Positions 27,292-34,284 of a stretch of 64,000 nt of DNA are shown in pieces. How positions within the stretch are numbered: position 1 is the first letter of the stretch; every line of letters begins with the position of its first letter. Origin of the DNA: Pseudomonas sp. PB106 (GTDB taxonomy: Bacteria > Pseudomonadota > Gammaproteobacteria > Pseudomonadales > Pseudomonadaceae). The notes beneath the pieces were generated by a model that had not been told where the DNA came from, did no database searches, and worked only from the letters and a program-made list of their open reading frames with translations. The translations under genes were made by a program, and so were the position numbers. The stretch covers positions 1-64,000 of the forward strand of contig NZ_RWIM01000066.1 in assembly GCF_009764645.1 (NCBI RefSeq), in the 5' to 3' direction.

Positions 27292-27677
27292 AGGCTTCGC
27301 ACCTCATACTCGTCGCACTTTATTGCACGGGTATCAGCACAGCATTTGCCGATGGCTCACAGGCGCCAAACGAAAAGCACGGGCCAGCAGGCATTGTCGT
27401 CGGCGACCGTTTGGTGGCGGCCAAGTCCAAGCTAGTCAAACAAGGCTGGAAGCCAACGCCGATGCATGCCACCGACGGCTATGAATACAGCGGCGTGGAG
27501 CGGGAGCTGGCTGCACGCAAGTTCATCGAACTGGATACCTGCTCTTTCGATAGCTCGCGCTGCATCTTGTATTACTCGAAGAAAGGCGCTTGCCTGCGGG
27601 TAGATACGATTGGTGAGCAGTTCAATAACATGGCGGTGACGCGATGGATCAGTGAGTGTCCTGAGGCGTCTCAATAA
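27288..27677 (+). CDS. Periplasmic immunity-like protein for the lysozyme effector
   Basis: A 129-residue exported protein. The ATG at 27288 overlaps the effector TGA (ATGA), so the two are coupled. The signal peptide MKASHLILVALYCTGISTAFA is followed by a small domain with VGDRLVAAKSKLVKQGWKP and four cysteines (DTCSFDSSRC, GAC, SEC), consistent with disulfides in the periplasm. Location, coupling and export suit immunity to a peptidoglycan hydrolase. The family itself is not one I can name. A 124-residue paralogue sits at 29641. Confidence 0.65.
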   Translation: MKASHLILVALYCTGISTAFADGSQAPNEKHGPAGIVVGDRLVAAKSKLVKQGWKPTPMHATDGYEYSGVERELAARKFIELDTCSFDSSRCILYYSKKGACLRVDTIGEQFNNMAVTRWISECPEASQ

Positions 27678-27756
27678 CCCAATCAAGACGGCGCAGGACG
27701 ATAGCCAACTCGCCCCCACAGGTTCCAGCGCCGAACACGATGTCCATGACTGACAT

Positions 27757-27793
27757 AAAACCCTGTGGGAGCGAGCCTGCTCGCGAAGGCGCC
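27757..27793. repeat. REP unit downstream of DUF6124 copy 2
   Basis: CCCTGTGGGAGCGAGCCTGC then TCGCGAAGGCGCC. It lies between the convergent immunity and DUF6124 genes and is duplicated at 30091. Confidence 0.75.
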
Positions 27794-27836
27794 AGAGTTC
27801 ACACTTGATCAATCACCAAGTGCCCCGACACCCGCA

Positions 27837-28196
27837 TCACTCCGGCAATTGCAAATTATCCAACGCCCGATTCACCGCCAACTCCCCGAGCATGATCAAC
27901 TGCGCAATCCCCGACAGCGCCTGGCGCTGCGATGCCGGCAATAGACTGGAGACGTTCTGGGCGATGGTTTTGGCCGAAGCGAGTGTTGCACTGGCATCGA
28001 CCAGCAGTTCTTCGGTTTTGTTGTCCGCCGTCACGGCGTACATCCCACGGTTTTTACGTGGGGGCGGCGTGGAACCGGGTGGACAGAGGTAATGGTCGAG
28101 CGCGCGGTCGGCGGCTTCGTGGAGTTTTTTTGAATCGATGGATTCGTAGGGGGAAACCGAGGCGGTTTCGGGCGGGTTGGGTGTTGGTTTGATCAT
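27837..28196 (-). CDS. DUF6124 family protein, copy 2
   Basis: A 119-residue protein almost identical to copy 1 (differences include Ser for Ala in QALSGIAQ and a C-terminal Glu). It is convergent with the immunity-like gene at 27288, with 159 bp and a REP unit between. GGAGC lies 8 nt before the ATG. Its leader carries antisense module 2, whose recognition sequences are unrelated to those of modules 1 and 3 although the proteins are nearly the same. Function unknown. Confidence 0.85.
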   Translation of the reverse strand: MIKPTPNPPETASVSPYESIDSKKLHEAADRALDHYLCPPGSTPPPRKNRGMYAVTADNKTEELLVDASATLASAKTIAQNVSSLLPASQRQALSGIAQLIMLGELAVNRALDNLQLPE

Positions 28197-28211
28197 GGTG
28201 AAGCTCCATTT

Positions 28212-28246
28212 TTATACCTGGTGGAACCACCAAAACCTGTCGCTAA
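28212..28246 (-). promoter_or_regulatory. Target site C of antisense module 2
   Basis: Minus-strand TTAGCGA, then 20 nt, then AGGTATAA. The second element is complementary to TTATACCT within the loop at 28297-28288, and the first to TCGCTAA at 28281-28275. Here the a* element ends 5 nt before the GGAG ribosome binding site rather than covering it. Confidence 0.7.
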
Positions 28247-28253
28247 ACACGTA

Positions 28254-28334
28254 AGGGTGGCAGCTGTGCGCGGGTTAGCGAACCGAGAGGTATAAGACCC
28301 GGCAGACCCGAAGGTCTCCCACGCACAGCCACCA
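28254..28334 (-). ncRNA. C4/P4-type antisense RNA structure, module 2
   Basis: The same fold as module 1. It has an outer stem GGTGGCTGTGCG...GCACAGCTGCCACC, hairpin 1 AGACC-UUCG-GGUCU, and hairpin 2 CCGGG, 10-nt loop UCUUAUACCU, CUCGG. A G-U pair in hairpin 2 works only for RNA from the minus strand. The b element UCGCUAA follows. Confidence 0.75.
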
Positions 28335-28379
28335 TATCGTCGTCGCAAACGTCTGCGACAAACTGGAGCGTCGTTGTAC

Positions 28380-28401
28380 TTATACCTGGTCAGGTCGCTA
28401 A
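28380..28401 (-). promoter_or_regulatory. Target site A of antisense module 2 (5' copy)
   Basis: TTAGCGA and AGGTATAA recur on the minus strand with 7 nt between them, upstream of the structured RNA, in the same order as in site C. Confidence 0.65.
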
Positions 28402-28405
28402 ACCC

Positions 28406-28427
28406 GGTCGCTGGGTTGCCAGCGACC
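28406..28427 (-). other. 5'-terminal hairpin of module 2 leader
   Basis: GGTCGCTGG, loop CAAC, CCAGCGACC: a nine-pair stem starting at the predicted transcript start. Confidence 0.55.
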
Positions 28428-28432
28428 CATAG

Positions 28433-28461
28433 ACGATATAGACCAGGTACAAAGCCCACAA
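28433..28461 (-). promoter_or_regulatory. Sigma-70-like promoter of DUF6124 module 2
   Basis: TTGTGG, 17 bp, TATCGT on the minus strand, matching modules 1 and 3 in hexamers and spacing. The predicted leader is about 230 nt. Confidence 0.6.
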
Positions 28462-28627
28462 GCCGGCGGATTCTGGCGTAGCTGTAGGCAAAGGCGCAAG
28501 GGTGTGTAGCCTGAGAGAGTGACTGGAAATGTCTTTTTAAACACTGGCGTTTGTCGGGGCCTTGCTGCGCAGCTCTCCCCCTTAACTGGGTCAAGCCCTT
28601 TCCCTCGGGTTAAAAAATAACGAGCAC

Positions 28628-29344
28628 TCATAACCGGGCATAGGCAGCTTCGAAATCACTTAGTGCTTGGTTTACTTTGTATCGAAGCATCAGCGATGCG
28701 GAAAGCTTCACCATTGCCTCAAATAGGACATGACCTGATTGAATCTGGCATTGCCCAACACAATGTCCGGCGTAATCGCCAGGTTCATACGCGTAAACAG
28801 TGTAAAAAACCCTGCCCGAATCCTCCCGACTCAACCCCGCCGTGAGATGTGTGAAAGAGCTATCCGACACAGGGAGCTCAGATCGTGAAAACTCCAGAAC
28901 ATCATCGAAAGGAATGAACATCGCCGAAGCAGTCATCACAAAGAGACTCGCGATATCCAACGCCTCCTCAACGTTTTTGAGCTCAGGTGTCGCGTACTCG
29001 TGCTCAAGAAAATTTCGCATATCGACAACTTTACGCAGCAGACTGGGTGCCAATAACCCTAGCGCCCTTACTCGCTCGATCTTCTTCGGCACGTTCCATC
29101 TAAGTGAAGGATAGCCAAAAGAGATCAACAACTGATCAAGCTGTCCGACAATGGCGCGTTTCACGTTAGTCGTTGCGTTAACAAGGGCTGCCAAACCGCC
29201 CCGTTCAAAATCGTCTTCTGCCAAAGTCAAAAATTCAATCGGAGAAATTTTCAGATCTGTCATTCCAAAACTTCCGCCTCCAGATGCCACTCCACTGCCG
29301 CTCAAATCAAATCCATGAGCGACGCAAAACTCTTTGATTTCCAT
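28628..29344 (-). CDS. HEPN-motif protein of unknown function
   Basis: A 238-residue soluble protein I do not recognise as a named family. The first 30 residues are glycine-rich. Residues 35-135 look like a helical bundle, and the segment VVDMRNFLEHEYATP holds R110-N-x3-H115, the Rx4H motif of HEPN ribonuclease domains. The C-terminal half is a mixed alpha/beta region (VFYTVYAYEPGDYAG). The ATG at 29344 has GGAG 6 nt upstream. It sits between the two duplicated immunity/DUF6124 units, with no cognate antitoxin (such as a MNT nucleotidyltransferase) next to it. A role in defence or RNA cleavage is inference from the motif only. Confidence 0.55.
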   Translation of the reverse strand: MEIKEFCVAHGFDLSGSGVASGGGSFGMTDLKISPIEFLTLAEDDFERGGLAALVNATTNVKRAIVGQLDQLLISFGYPSLRWNVPKKIERVRALGLLAPSLLRKVVDMRNFLEHEYATPELKNVEEALDIASLFVMTASAMFIPFDDVLEFSRSELPVSDSSFTHLTAGLSREDSGRVFYTVYAYEPGDYAGHCVGQCQIQSGHVLFEAMVKLSASLMLRYKVNQALSDFEAAYARL

Positions 29345-29504
29345 CTCAACTCCCGGCTAATTGGCGGCTACAGGCATACGTTGGAAATCAGTGTATCAGC
29401 GAAATTTCGGCTACTCGGTCGATTAGAGTAGTTGGTCTACGTGCCTTCGGTACGCCTTTGGGGACGTATTGGTTGTTTCAGAAAATAGGCCAGTCCCTAA
29501 TTAC

Positions 29505-29640
29505 TCTGGGCGCGATGGCGAAAGCAGCGATAAGGTGGGCGGCGCGTGCCGAAGGCCTAGGCAATAAACAATCCCACGCCCCCTTCCGCCGGGTATCCGG
29601 AGTTTTTGTCGGGCTAGAAATCGGCTGGAGAAACTATCAA
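29505..29640 (+). pseudogene. Frameshifted C-terminal remnant of a lysozyme-like effector
   Basis: The DNA just before the second immunity gene still encodes AMAKAAIRWAARAEGLG, matching AMPKAATRWAALPEGPG of the intact effector. It then shifts frame to read RRVSGVFVGLEIGWRNYQ, the homologue of the out-of-frame RRIFGFLVVLQIGWRNRQ before the first immunity gene. The rest of the effector and its start are gone. Confidence 0.7.
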
Positions 29641-30015
29641 ATGAAAGCGTCGATCCTCGTACTTTCCGCACTTTACTGCATCGGTATCAGCGTAGCGTTT
29701 GCCGATAGCTCAGAGGCGCCAAGCGCAGGCATCATCGTCGGTGAACGTTTGGTAGCGGCCAAGGCAAAGCTGATCAAACAAGGCTGGAAGCCGACGCGGC
29801 TGCATACCAACGACGGCTATGAATACAGTGGTGTGGAGAAGGAGCTGGCTGCACACAAGTTCTTCGAACTGGATACCTGCTCGTTTGATAGCTCGCGCTG
29901 CATCTTGTACTACGCAAAGAAAGGAAGTTGCCTACGCGTCGATACCATCGGTGAACAATTCAATGACATGAGCGTGACACGATGGACACGTGAATGTCCT
30001 GAAGCACCTCAATAA
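29641..30015 (+). CDS. Orphan periplasmic immunity-like protein
   Basis: A 124-residue paralogue of the 27288 gene: signal peptide MKASILVLSALYCIGISVAFA, then VGERLVAAKAKLIKQGWKP and the same four cysteines. The deletion of about five residues after the signal peptide is the main difference. Its own effector has decayed to the remnant at 29505, so the gene may be kept for protection against relatives that still carry that effector (inference). The longer frame from 29458 is remnant effector sequence, not coding. Confidence 0.65.
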   Translation: MKASILVLSALYCIGISVAFADSSEAPSAGIIVGERLVAAKAKLIKQGWKPTRLHTNDGYEYSGVEKELAAHKFFELDTCSFDSSRCILYYAKKGSCLRVDTIGEQFNDMSVTRWTRECPEAPQ

Positions 30016-30090
30016 TCACGCAAAGACGACACGGTAATAATCGACTGCTCCCACAGGTTTCAGCATCGTACACAACACCTGCAATCAGCA

Positions 30091-30128
30091 TAAAACCCTG
30101 TGGGAACGAGCCTGCTCGCGAAGGCGCC
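30091..30128. repeat. REP unit downstream of DUF6124 copy 3
   Basis: AAAACCCTGTGGGAACGAGC then CTGCTCGCGAAGGCGCC. It occupies the same position as the unit at 27757 and is part of the same segmental duplication. Confidence 0.75.
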
Positions 30129-30172
30129 AGAATGAACACCCGATCAATCACTAGGTGATGACGGCACGCGCA

Positions 30173-30532
30173 TCAACCCGGCAATTGCAAATTGTCCAAC
30201 GCCCGATTCACCGCCAATTCCCCGAGCATGATCAGCTGCGCAATCCCCGCCAGCGCATGGCGCTGCGATGCCGGCAACAGGCTGGAGACGTTCTGGGCGA
30301 TGGTTTTGGCCGAAGCGAGTGTTGCACTGGCATCGACCAGCAGTTCTTCGGTTTTGTTGTCCGCCGTCACGGCGTACATCCCGCGGTTTTTTCGTGGAGG
30401 CGGCGTGGAACCGGGCGGACAGAGGTAATGGTCGAGCGCGCGGTCGGCGGCTTCGTGGAGTTTTTTGGAATCGATGGATTCGTAGGGGGAAACCGAGGCG
30501 GTTTCAGGTGGGTTGGGTGTTGGCTTGATCAT
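30173..30532 (-). CDS. DUF6124 family protein, copy 3
   Basis: A 119-residue protein almost identical to copies 1 and 2 (His for Gln in QRHALAG). It is convergent with the orphan immunity gene, the same arrangement as copy 2 with its immunity gene. The SD TTGGAGA lies within target site C of module 3. The function of the family is unknown. Confidence 0.85.
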   Translation of the reverse strand: MIKPTPNPPETASVSPYESIDSKKLHEAADRALDHYLCPPGSTPPPRKNRGMYAVTADNKTEELLVDASATLASAKTIAQNVSSLLPASQRHALAGIAQLIMLGELAVNRALDNLQLPG

Positions 30533-30539
30533 GAGTGAA

Positions 30540-30581
30540 TCTCCAAATCATAGAAAAGGAGCCATCATCTTTCGCTACCAA
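30540..30581 (-). promoter_or_regulatory. Target site C of antisense module 3 (covers the SD)
   Basis: Minus-strand TTGGTAG, then 25 nt, then GATTTGGAGA, which contains the ribosome binding site. All ten bases of GATTTGGAGA can pair with the loop UCUCCAAGUC at 30630-30621 (nine Watson-Crick, one G-U). Confidence 0.75.
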
Positions 30582-30587
30582 ACGAAG

Positions 30588-30666
30588 GGGTGGTGGCCAT
30601 ACGAAGGTTGGTAGACCGGTGACTTGGAGAACCGGCGCGCCCGAAGACGCCCTGCGCATGGCCACC
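30588..30666 (-). ncRNA. C4/P4-type antisense RNA structure, module 3
   Basis: The outer stem GGTGGCCAT / ATGGCCACC is nine perfect pairs and differs from modules 1-2 by compensated changes. Hairpin 1 is GCGUC-UUCG-GGCGC, and hairpin 2 is CCGGU, loop UCUCCAAGUC, ACCGG. The b element CUACCAA follows. Compensatory changes relative to modules 1 and 2 support the fold. Confidence 0.75.
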
Positions 30667-30712
30667 ATAAATACACAGCCCCAAAAAGGCCTGTATCGGG
30701 CGACGCTATGCG

Positions 30713-30735
30713 CCAAGTCTAAGCCGGGCTACCAA
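30713..30735 (-). promoter_or_regulatory. Target site A of antisense module 3 (5' copy)
   Basis: TTGGTAG and GACTTGG on the minus strand, upstream of the structured RNA, complementary to CUACCAA and to the loop core CCAAGUC. Confidence 0.6.
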
Positions 30736-30741
30736 ACCCGA

Positions 30742-30759
30742 TCGCTGATTCGCCAGCGA
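30742..30759 (-). other. 5'-terminal hairpin of module 3 leader
   Basis: TCGCTG, loop GCGAAT, CAGCGA: a six-pair stem beginning at the predicted transcript start. Confidence 0.55.
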
Positions 30760-30766
30760 CCAGACC

Positions 30767-30795
30767 ACAATAGAACCCGCCCCCAAGGCGCACAA
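30767..30795 (-). promoter_or_regulatory. Sigma-70-like promoter of DUF6124 module 3
   Basis: TTGTGC, 17 bp, TATTGT on the minus strand. The predicted leader is about 228 nt. The conserved upstream block extends to about 30895. Confidence 0.6.
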
Positions 30796-30939
30796 GCCGG
30801 CGGATTCTGGCGTAGCTGTAGGCAAAGGCGCAAGGATATGTAGCCTGGGAGAGTGTCTGGAAATGTCTTTTTAAACGTTGGTGTTTATCGAGGCTTCATC
30901 CCGACACGCTTCCCTAATAGCCGGCCCCCGTTATCCCCT

Positions 30940-30970
30940 AGCTCCGAGCTCCGAGCTCCGAGCTCCGAGC
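30940..30970. repeat. 7-bp tandem repeat (GCTCCGA x4)
   Basis: Four perfect copies of GCTCCGA followed by a partial copy, in the gap between the last DUF6124 module and the SIR2 gene. It marks the sharp switch from GC-rich to AT-rich sequence. Confidence 0.85.
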
Positions 30971-31103
30971 CAGGCTCTGGCTTTCAAATTCAGACAGTCG
31001 GTCGACCTTTCAAATAGGTGCTATAACTTCACTATTAACACCGGTCCGTAGCTTCTCACTTGAATTACCCTCTGCGCCCCAAAAAGATAAAACTGGAGTG
31101 TGT

Positions 31104-32486
31104 ATGCCTTTAAGTTACGAACAATATCAAGAAGAAGTAATTTCCGACATTTTAAATGTTCTCGGCCAAGCTGCATGCCAACCGATATTATTTGTAGGCT
31201 CAGGTTTTTCCAAGCGATACTCAAACGGCCCGAGTTGGGAGGAGCTTCTAAAGGGGCTGGCTTCAATGTGCCCCAACATTAGTCTTGACTTAGCGTATTA
31301 CAAGCAAAAAAATAAAAGCCTAGTCGAAATTGGAAGTATATTTTCTGACTGCTTTCGAGAATGGGCATGGACCGATGGCAGAGATCAATTTCCGGCTGAA
31401 TACTTCTCCGAAAACTACCCATCCGATATATTCATAAAACATTGTATTGCCACCATTTTGAATGGAATGGGGCCAGATAAAAAAGGGTCCTACGGATCAG
31501 AAAATTTAGACGCAGAAATTGCAGCCCTGAAAGCAATGAGCCCACATGCGCTCATTACAACAAATTACGACCAACTATTAGAGTTGATTTTTCCGGATTT
31601 CGAACGAGTCGTAGGCCAACAAGTTCTAAGCAAGCCTTACTTATCAATTGGTGAAATATTTAAGATACACGGGTGCATTTCCGACCCTTTATCTCTGGTA
31701 CTAACCGAAGAAGACTACAAAACATTTGAAGCTGATAAAAAGTATTTGAGTGCAAAACTTCTTACTTATTTTGCAGAGCATCCTTTGCTTTTTGTTGGAT
31801 ACAGAGCCGAAGACCAAAACATAAAGAGCATACTTTATGACATCACTAGAATGTTCAAGGCCACACAAGCTTTAACTCCAAATATTTATATATTGGAGTG
31901 GGATAAGGATATCGGTGATAACTCATACCCACCACGCGAGCGTATCATAAACGTCGGAGGCGATGTTACGATCCGCATAAAAAGCATAGTCTCTTCTTCA
32001 TTTGATTGGGTATTTAAGGCTTTTGGAAACAATGGCACACTCGAACAAATCAACGTCAAATTATTACGCACACTAATGGCTCGAGCATTTAACTTAGTTA
32101 GGAGAGATACATTATCAAAACATGTGGAAGTAAATTTCTCAATGCTCGAGCATGCTGTCGAAAATGACGAGAATTTTGCGAAAATATTGGGTATTACATC
32201 GCTAGATGGCCCTGCTAGCGTAAACGCTAACTATCCGTATACCCTTCAAATGGTAGCGGAGAAATTGGGATTTACTAGTTGGAATGGTGCTCACAAACTT
32301 ATTGAACTGCTAGAGCAAATGACCGGCTTTGATATGAAAAACTCTGACAACCCTTACCACTTTAAATTAAAGACTGGCAAGTCGGAGAGTAGTTTCACTA
32401 GGAAATACTCTGAAGCAGCGGTTGCGTTATTAGGAAAAGTACAATCTGGCGAAAGCTTTAAATTGGCTGCAGGCTGCTCGGGGTAA
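31104..32486 (+). CDS. SIR2-domain protein, probable anti-phage NADase-type effector
   Basis: A 460-residue protein. The ATG at 31104 (MPLSYEQY) has CTGGAG 5 nt upstream; a GTG six bases earlier is less likely. The SIR2-like NAD-binding domain (about 25-270) shows FVGSGFSKRY (residues 30-39), TTNYDQLLE (152-160), KIHGCISDP (187-195, catalytic-type His189) and LLFVGYRAEDQNI. The C-terminal 180 residues are of no family I recognise. Bacterial SIR2-domain proteins of this kind deplete NAD+ during phage infection, often with a partner protein. It is strongly AT-rich relative to the host genes, so probably transferred. It converges on a reverse transcriptase gene 252 bp away. Confidence 0.82.
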   Translation: MPLSYEQYQEEVISDILNVLGQAACQPILFVGSGFSKRYSNGPSWEELLKGLASMCPNISLDLAYYKQKNKSLVEIGSIFSDCFREWAWTDGRDQFPAEYFSENYPSDIFIKHCIATILNGMGPDKKGSYGSENLDAEIAALKAMSPHALITTNYDQLLELIFPDFERVVGQQVLSKPYLSIGEIFKIHGCISDPLSLVLTEEDYKTFEADKKYLSAKLLTYFAEHPLLFVGYRAEDQNIKSILYDITRMFKATQALTPNIYILEWDKDIGDNSYPPRERIINVGGDVTIRIKSIVSSSFDWVFKAFGNNGTLEQINVKLLRTLMARAFNLVRRDTLSKHVEVNFSMLEHAVENDENFAKILGITSLDGPASVNANYPYTLQMVAEKLGFTSWNGAHKLIELLEQMTGFDMKNSDNPYHFKLKTGKSESSFTRKYSEAAVALLGKVQSGESFKLAAGCSG

Positions 32487-32738
32487 TGTTACTAGCCAAT
32501 TACAATGAGCATACCTATCCGTTCCAGGACACTAAAAAAAGATGCTTAGCTATTTATCAGACAATCAATCGATCAACTTTTTCGTAACTGTCCTGAACAG
32601 ATCAGCCTCACTTCGTCCCTTTTCTCAACAGACGAAAGAAAGTTGGCGATATTGTCAGTTGCAACTGACAATATCGACCTACAAATCATGCATCATCAAC
32701 CCCATCAGATTGAAGTTCTTGCACGCCAAACTAACGAC
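32487..32738. other. AT-rich gap between convergent SIR2 and RT genes
   Basis: 252 bases without a convincing gene. The only structure is the perfect 30-bp palindrome described separately. The 66-codon open frame at 32542 has no ribosome binding site and no recognisable product. Confidence 0.5.
32647..32676. repeat. Perfect 30-bp palindrome
   Basis: CGATATTGTCAGTTG is followed immediately by its exact reverse complement with no loop. It stands between the two convergent stops (161 bp after the SIR2 stop, 63 bp before the RT stop). There is no T-tract on either side, so it is not a standard intrinsic terminator; it could be a bidirectional terminator, a protein-binding site or a recombination scar. 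Confidence 0.9.
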
Positions 32739-34235
32739 CTAATAATTATACATATTTGACTTCGGATTCATAACACCTTCAACACCCATATCAGACAGCC
32801 CCTTTCTTAACGCCTGATATATGAAGAAAAAACTTGGGATTTGCAATTTTTTCTTCCCGCCATCTTTCTGCCTACGCAACGTTGATGCGATGTCTTTTTT
32901 TCGTATATTAAATGGAGATGAGTGAGCTCTGTTATAACCGTGCCTTGCCAGTAGTCTTTTTCGAAGCTTAATAGATTTAAAAATCGCCAAAACCAACCAT
33001 GTATCTAGTTGACGGAGTTGCATTTCGTCATTGAGAAGAGGATAGAAACTCATTGTACCTTTGAAAAATATTCGATTACTGGCTCCATTTATATAATTAG
33101 ATATCATCTCATCAGTTAAATCCCCATATAAAAATCTTCGTATCTCAGACACTGCCCGCAAAAGATCAACATCTTTATTGTTCGCCGGAATACTCAAAGA
33201 CCTAAGCACCGACGATTTCAGCGGCTGAATCAGATGCTTATACAAAATATAGCTAATTTCTTTTTTTATTTTTAGTACAGACTTTTCTTTTATTGATATC
33301 TTTTCTTTCGAAAGTGTGTACCCTAAAAAATCTACAGAATCCTTGCACTGCGCAAACTCACTCTTATGATCCTTAGGACAAAGTAAACTTATGCCTTCGG
33401 ACTTTTCTAAATTGATAGCGACGCCGGTTTCCGCCGAAAACCTGTAGATAATGTCGTAAGCGATGTTGATTTTTTGATAATCGTTTGCCCAAATAACTGT
33501 ATCATCCGCATAACGAGCGAACCTCAACCCTGCAAGCTCAAGTTTCTTATCGAGATTCCAGCAAACTAAATTCGCTAAAAACAACGAAATTGACGTACCT
33601 TGAGGTATGCCTTTACCGGAAGGCCCAAGAAATGCTTGAATTACTTTACGCTCACTTTCGCTGATTGAAAATCCGTTTTCGTCAAACTGCGCAAAAAGAT
33701 AATCATGTCGAATATTGTCGAAAAATTTAGAGAAATCGAATTCTGCAACAAATATCCTTGGGGCCTGCCCAAGCTCTAGAGAGATATCTTGAATTGCAAA
33801 GTGAGCATTACGATCATCTCTATATGCGTACGCAAAGGAGCTTAATCTATGTTTGTTTTTTCTAAGCAGTTGATGATAAAACAAAGATGACACCGCAGCA
33901 TCTGGAATTTGATAAATGGATACGGTGCGATACCCCCCTGATGGTTTACGAACCTTCATGGAGGCAGGAGAGTTTGGACTATATGTACCTAAAAGTATTT
34001 TTTTTGCTATGGAGTGAGCAATTTTTTTACGATTTTTATTTACGTGAAAAGGGTTAAATTTTTTATCTTCGGACCAGTGAGGTGGTAGCGTAACGACCTT
34101 TTTCCCTGGATCCAACAATCTCTTAGATTTACGCTCGAACTCCAAATTCACCGAATTGTGGTACGCATGGTGGCGATCACTTAGTTTCTCTGCCTCAGCT
34201 TGGATAAATTTGAGCAGTTGTTTTTCTAATATCAT
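32739..34235 (-). CDS. Reverse transcriptase (DRT/UG-type or group-II-like, stand-alone)
   Basis: A 498-residue RNA-directed DNA polymerase. The RT core shows FVAEFDFSKFFDNIRHDYL (Asp167), GKGIPQGTSISLFLANL (208-223), RYADDTVIW (catalytic Asp244-Asp245) and VDFLGYTLS (301-309). The N-terminal 90 residues are basic, and the C-terminal 180 are a helical extension without maturase-X, HNH endonuclease or retron VTG motifs. It is therefore not a complete group II intron protein nor a clear retron RT, which leaves defence-associated (DRT) types. ATG 34235 follows GAGAGGG. AT-rich, it is preceded by a terminated non-coding stretch that could be its template RNA. Confidence 0.85.
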   Translation of the reverse strand: MILEKQLLKFIQAEAEKLSDRHHAYHNSVNLEFERKSKRLLDPGKKVVTLPPHWSEDKKFNPFHVNKNRKKIAHSIAKKILLGTYSPNSPASMKVRKPSGGYRTVSIYQIPDAAVSSLFYHQLLRKNKHRLSSFAYAYRDDRNAHFAIQDISLELGQAPRIFVAEFDFSKFFDNIRHDYLFAQFDENGFSISESERKVIQAFLGPSGKGIPQGTSISLFLANLVCWNLDKKLELAGLRFARYADDTVIWANDYQKINIAYDIIYRFSAETGVAINLEKSEGISLLCPKDHKSEFAQCKDSVDFLGYTLSKEKISIKEKSVLKIKKEISYILYKHLIQPLKSSVLRSLSIPANNKDVDLLRAVSEIRRFLYGDLTDEMISNYINGASNRIFFKGTMSFYPLLNDEMQLRQLDTWLVLAIFKSIKLRKRLLARHGYNRAHSSPFNIRKKDIASTLRRQKDGGKKKLQIPSFFFIYQALRKGLSDMGVEGVMNPKSNMYNY

Positions 34236-34254
34236 AGATCCCTCTCATTCAATC

Positions 34255-34284
34255 AAAAAAAAAGCCCAACACGAATGCTGAGCT
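34255..34284 (-). terminator. Rho-independent terminator just upstream of the RT gene
   Basis: Minus-strand AGCTCAGCA, UUCG-type loop, TGTTGGGCT, then nine T residues. The nine-pair stem needs two G-U pairs that exist only on the minus strand. It lies 20 nt before the RT start, so it ends a separate upstream RNA rather than the RT transcript. Confidence 0.8.

Noticed and set aside
32739..34235. RT as part of a group II intron
   Set aside because: No maturase or endonuclease domain, no intron RNA domain V-like hairpin seen, and the gene is not inserted in another gene.
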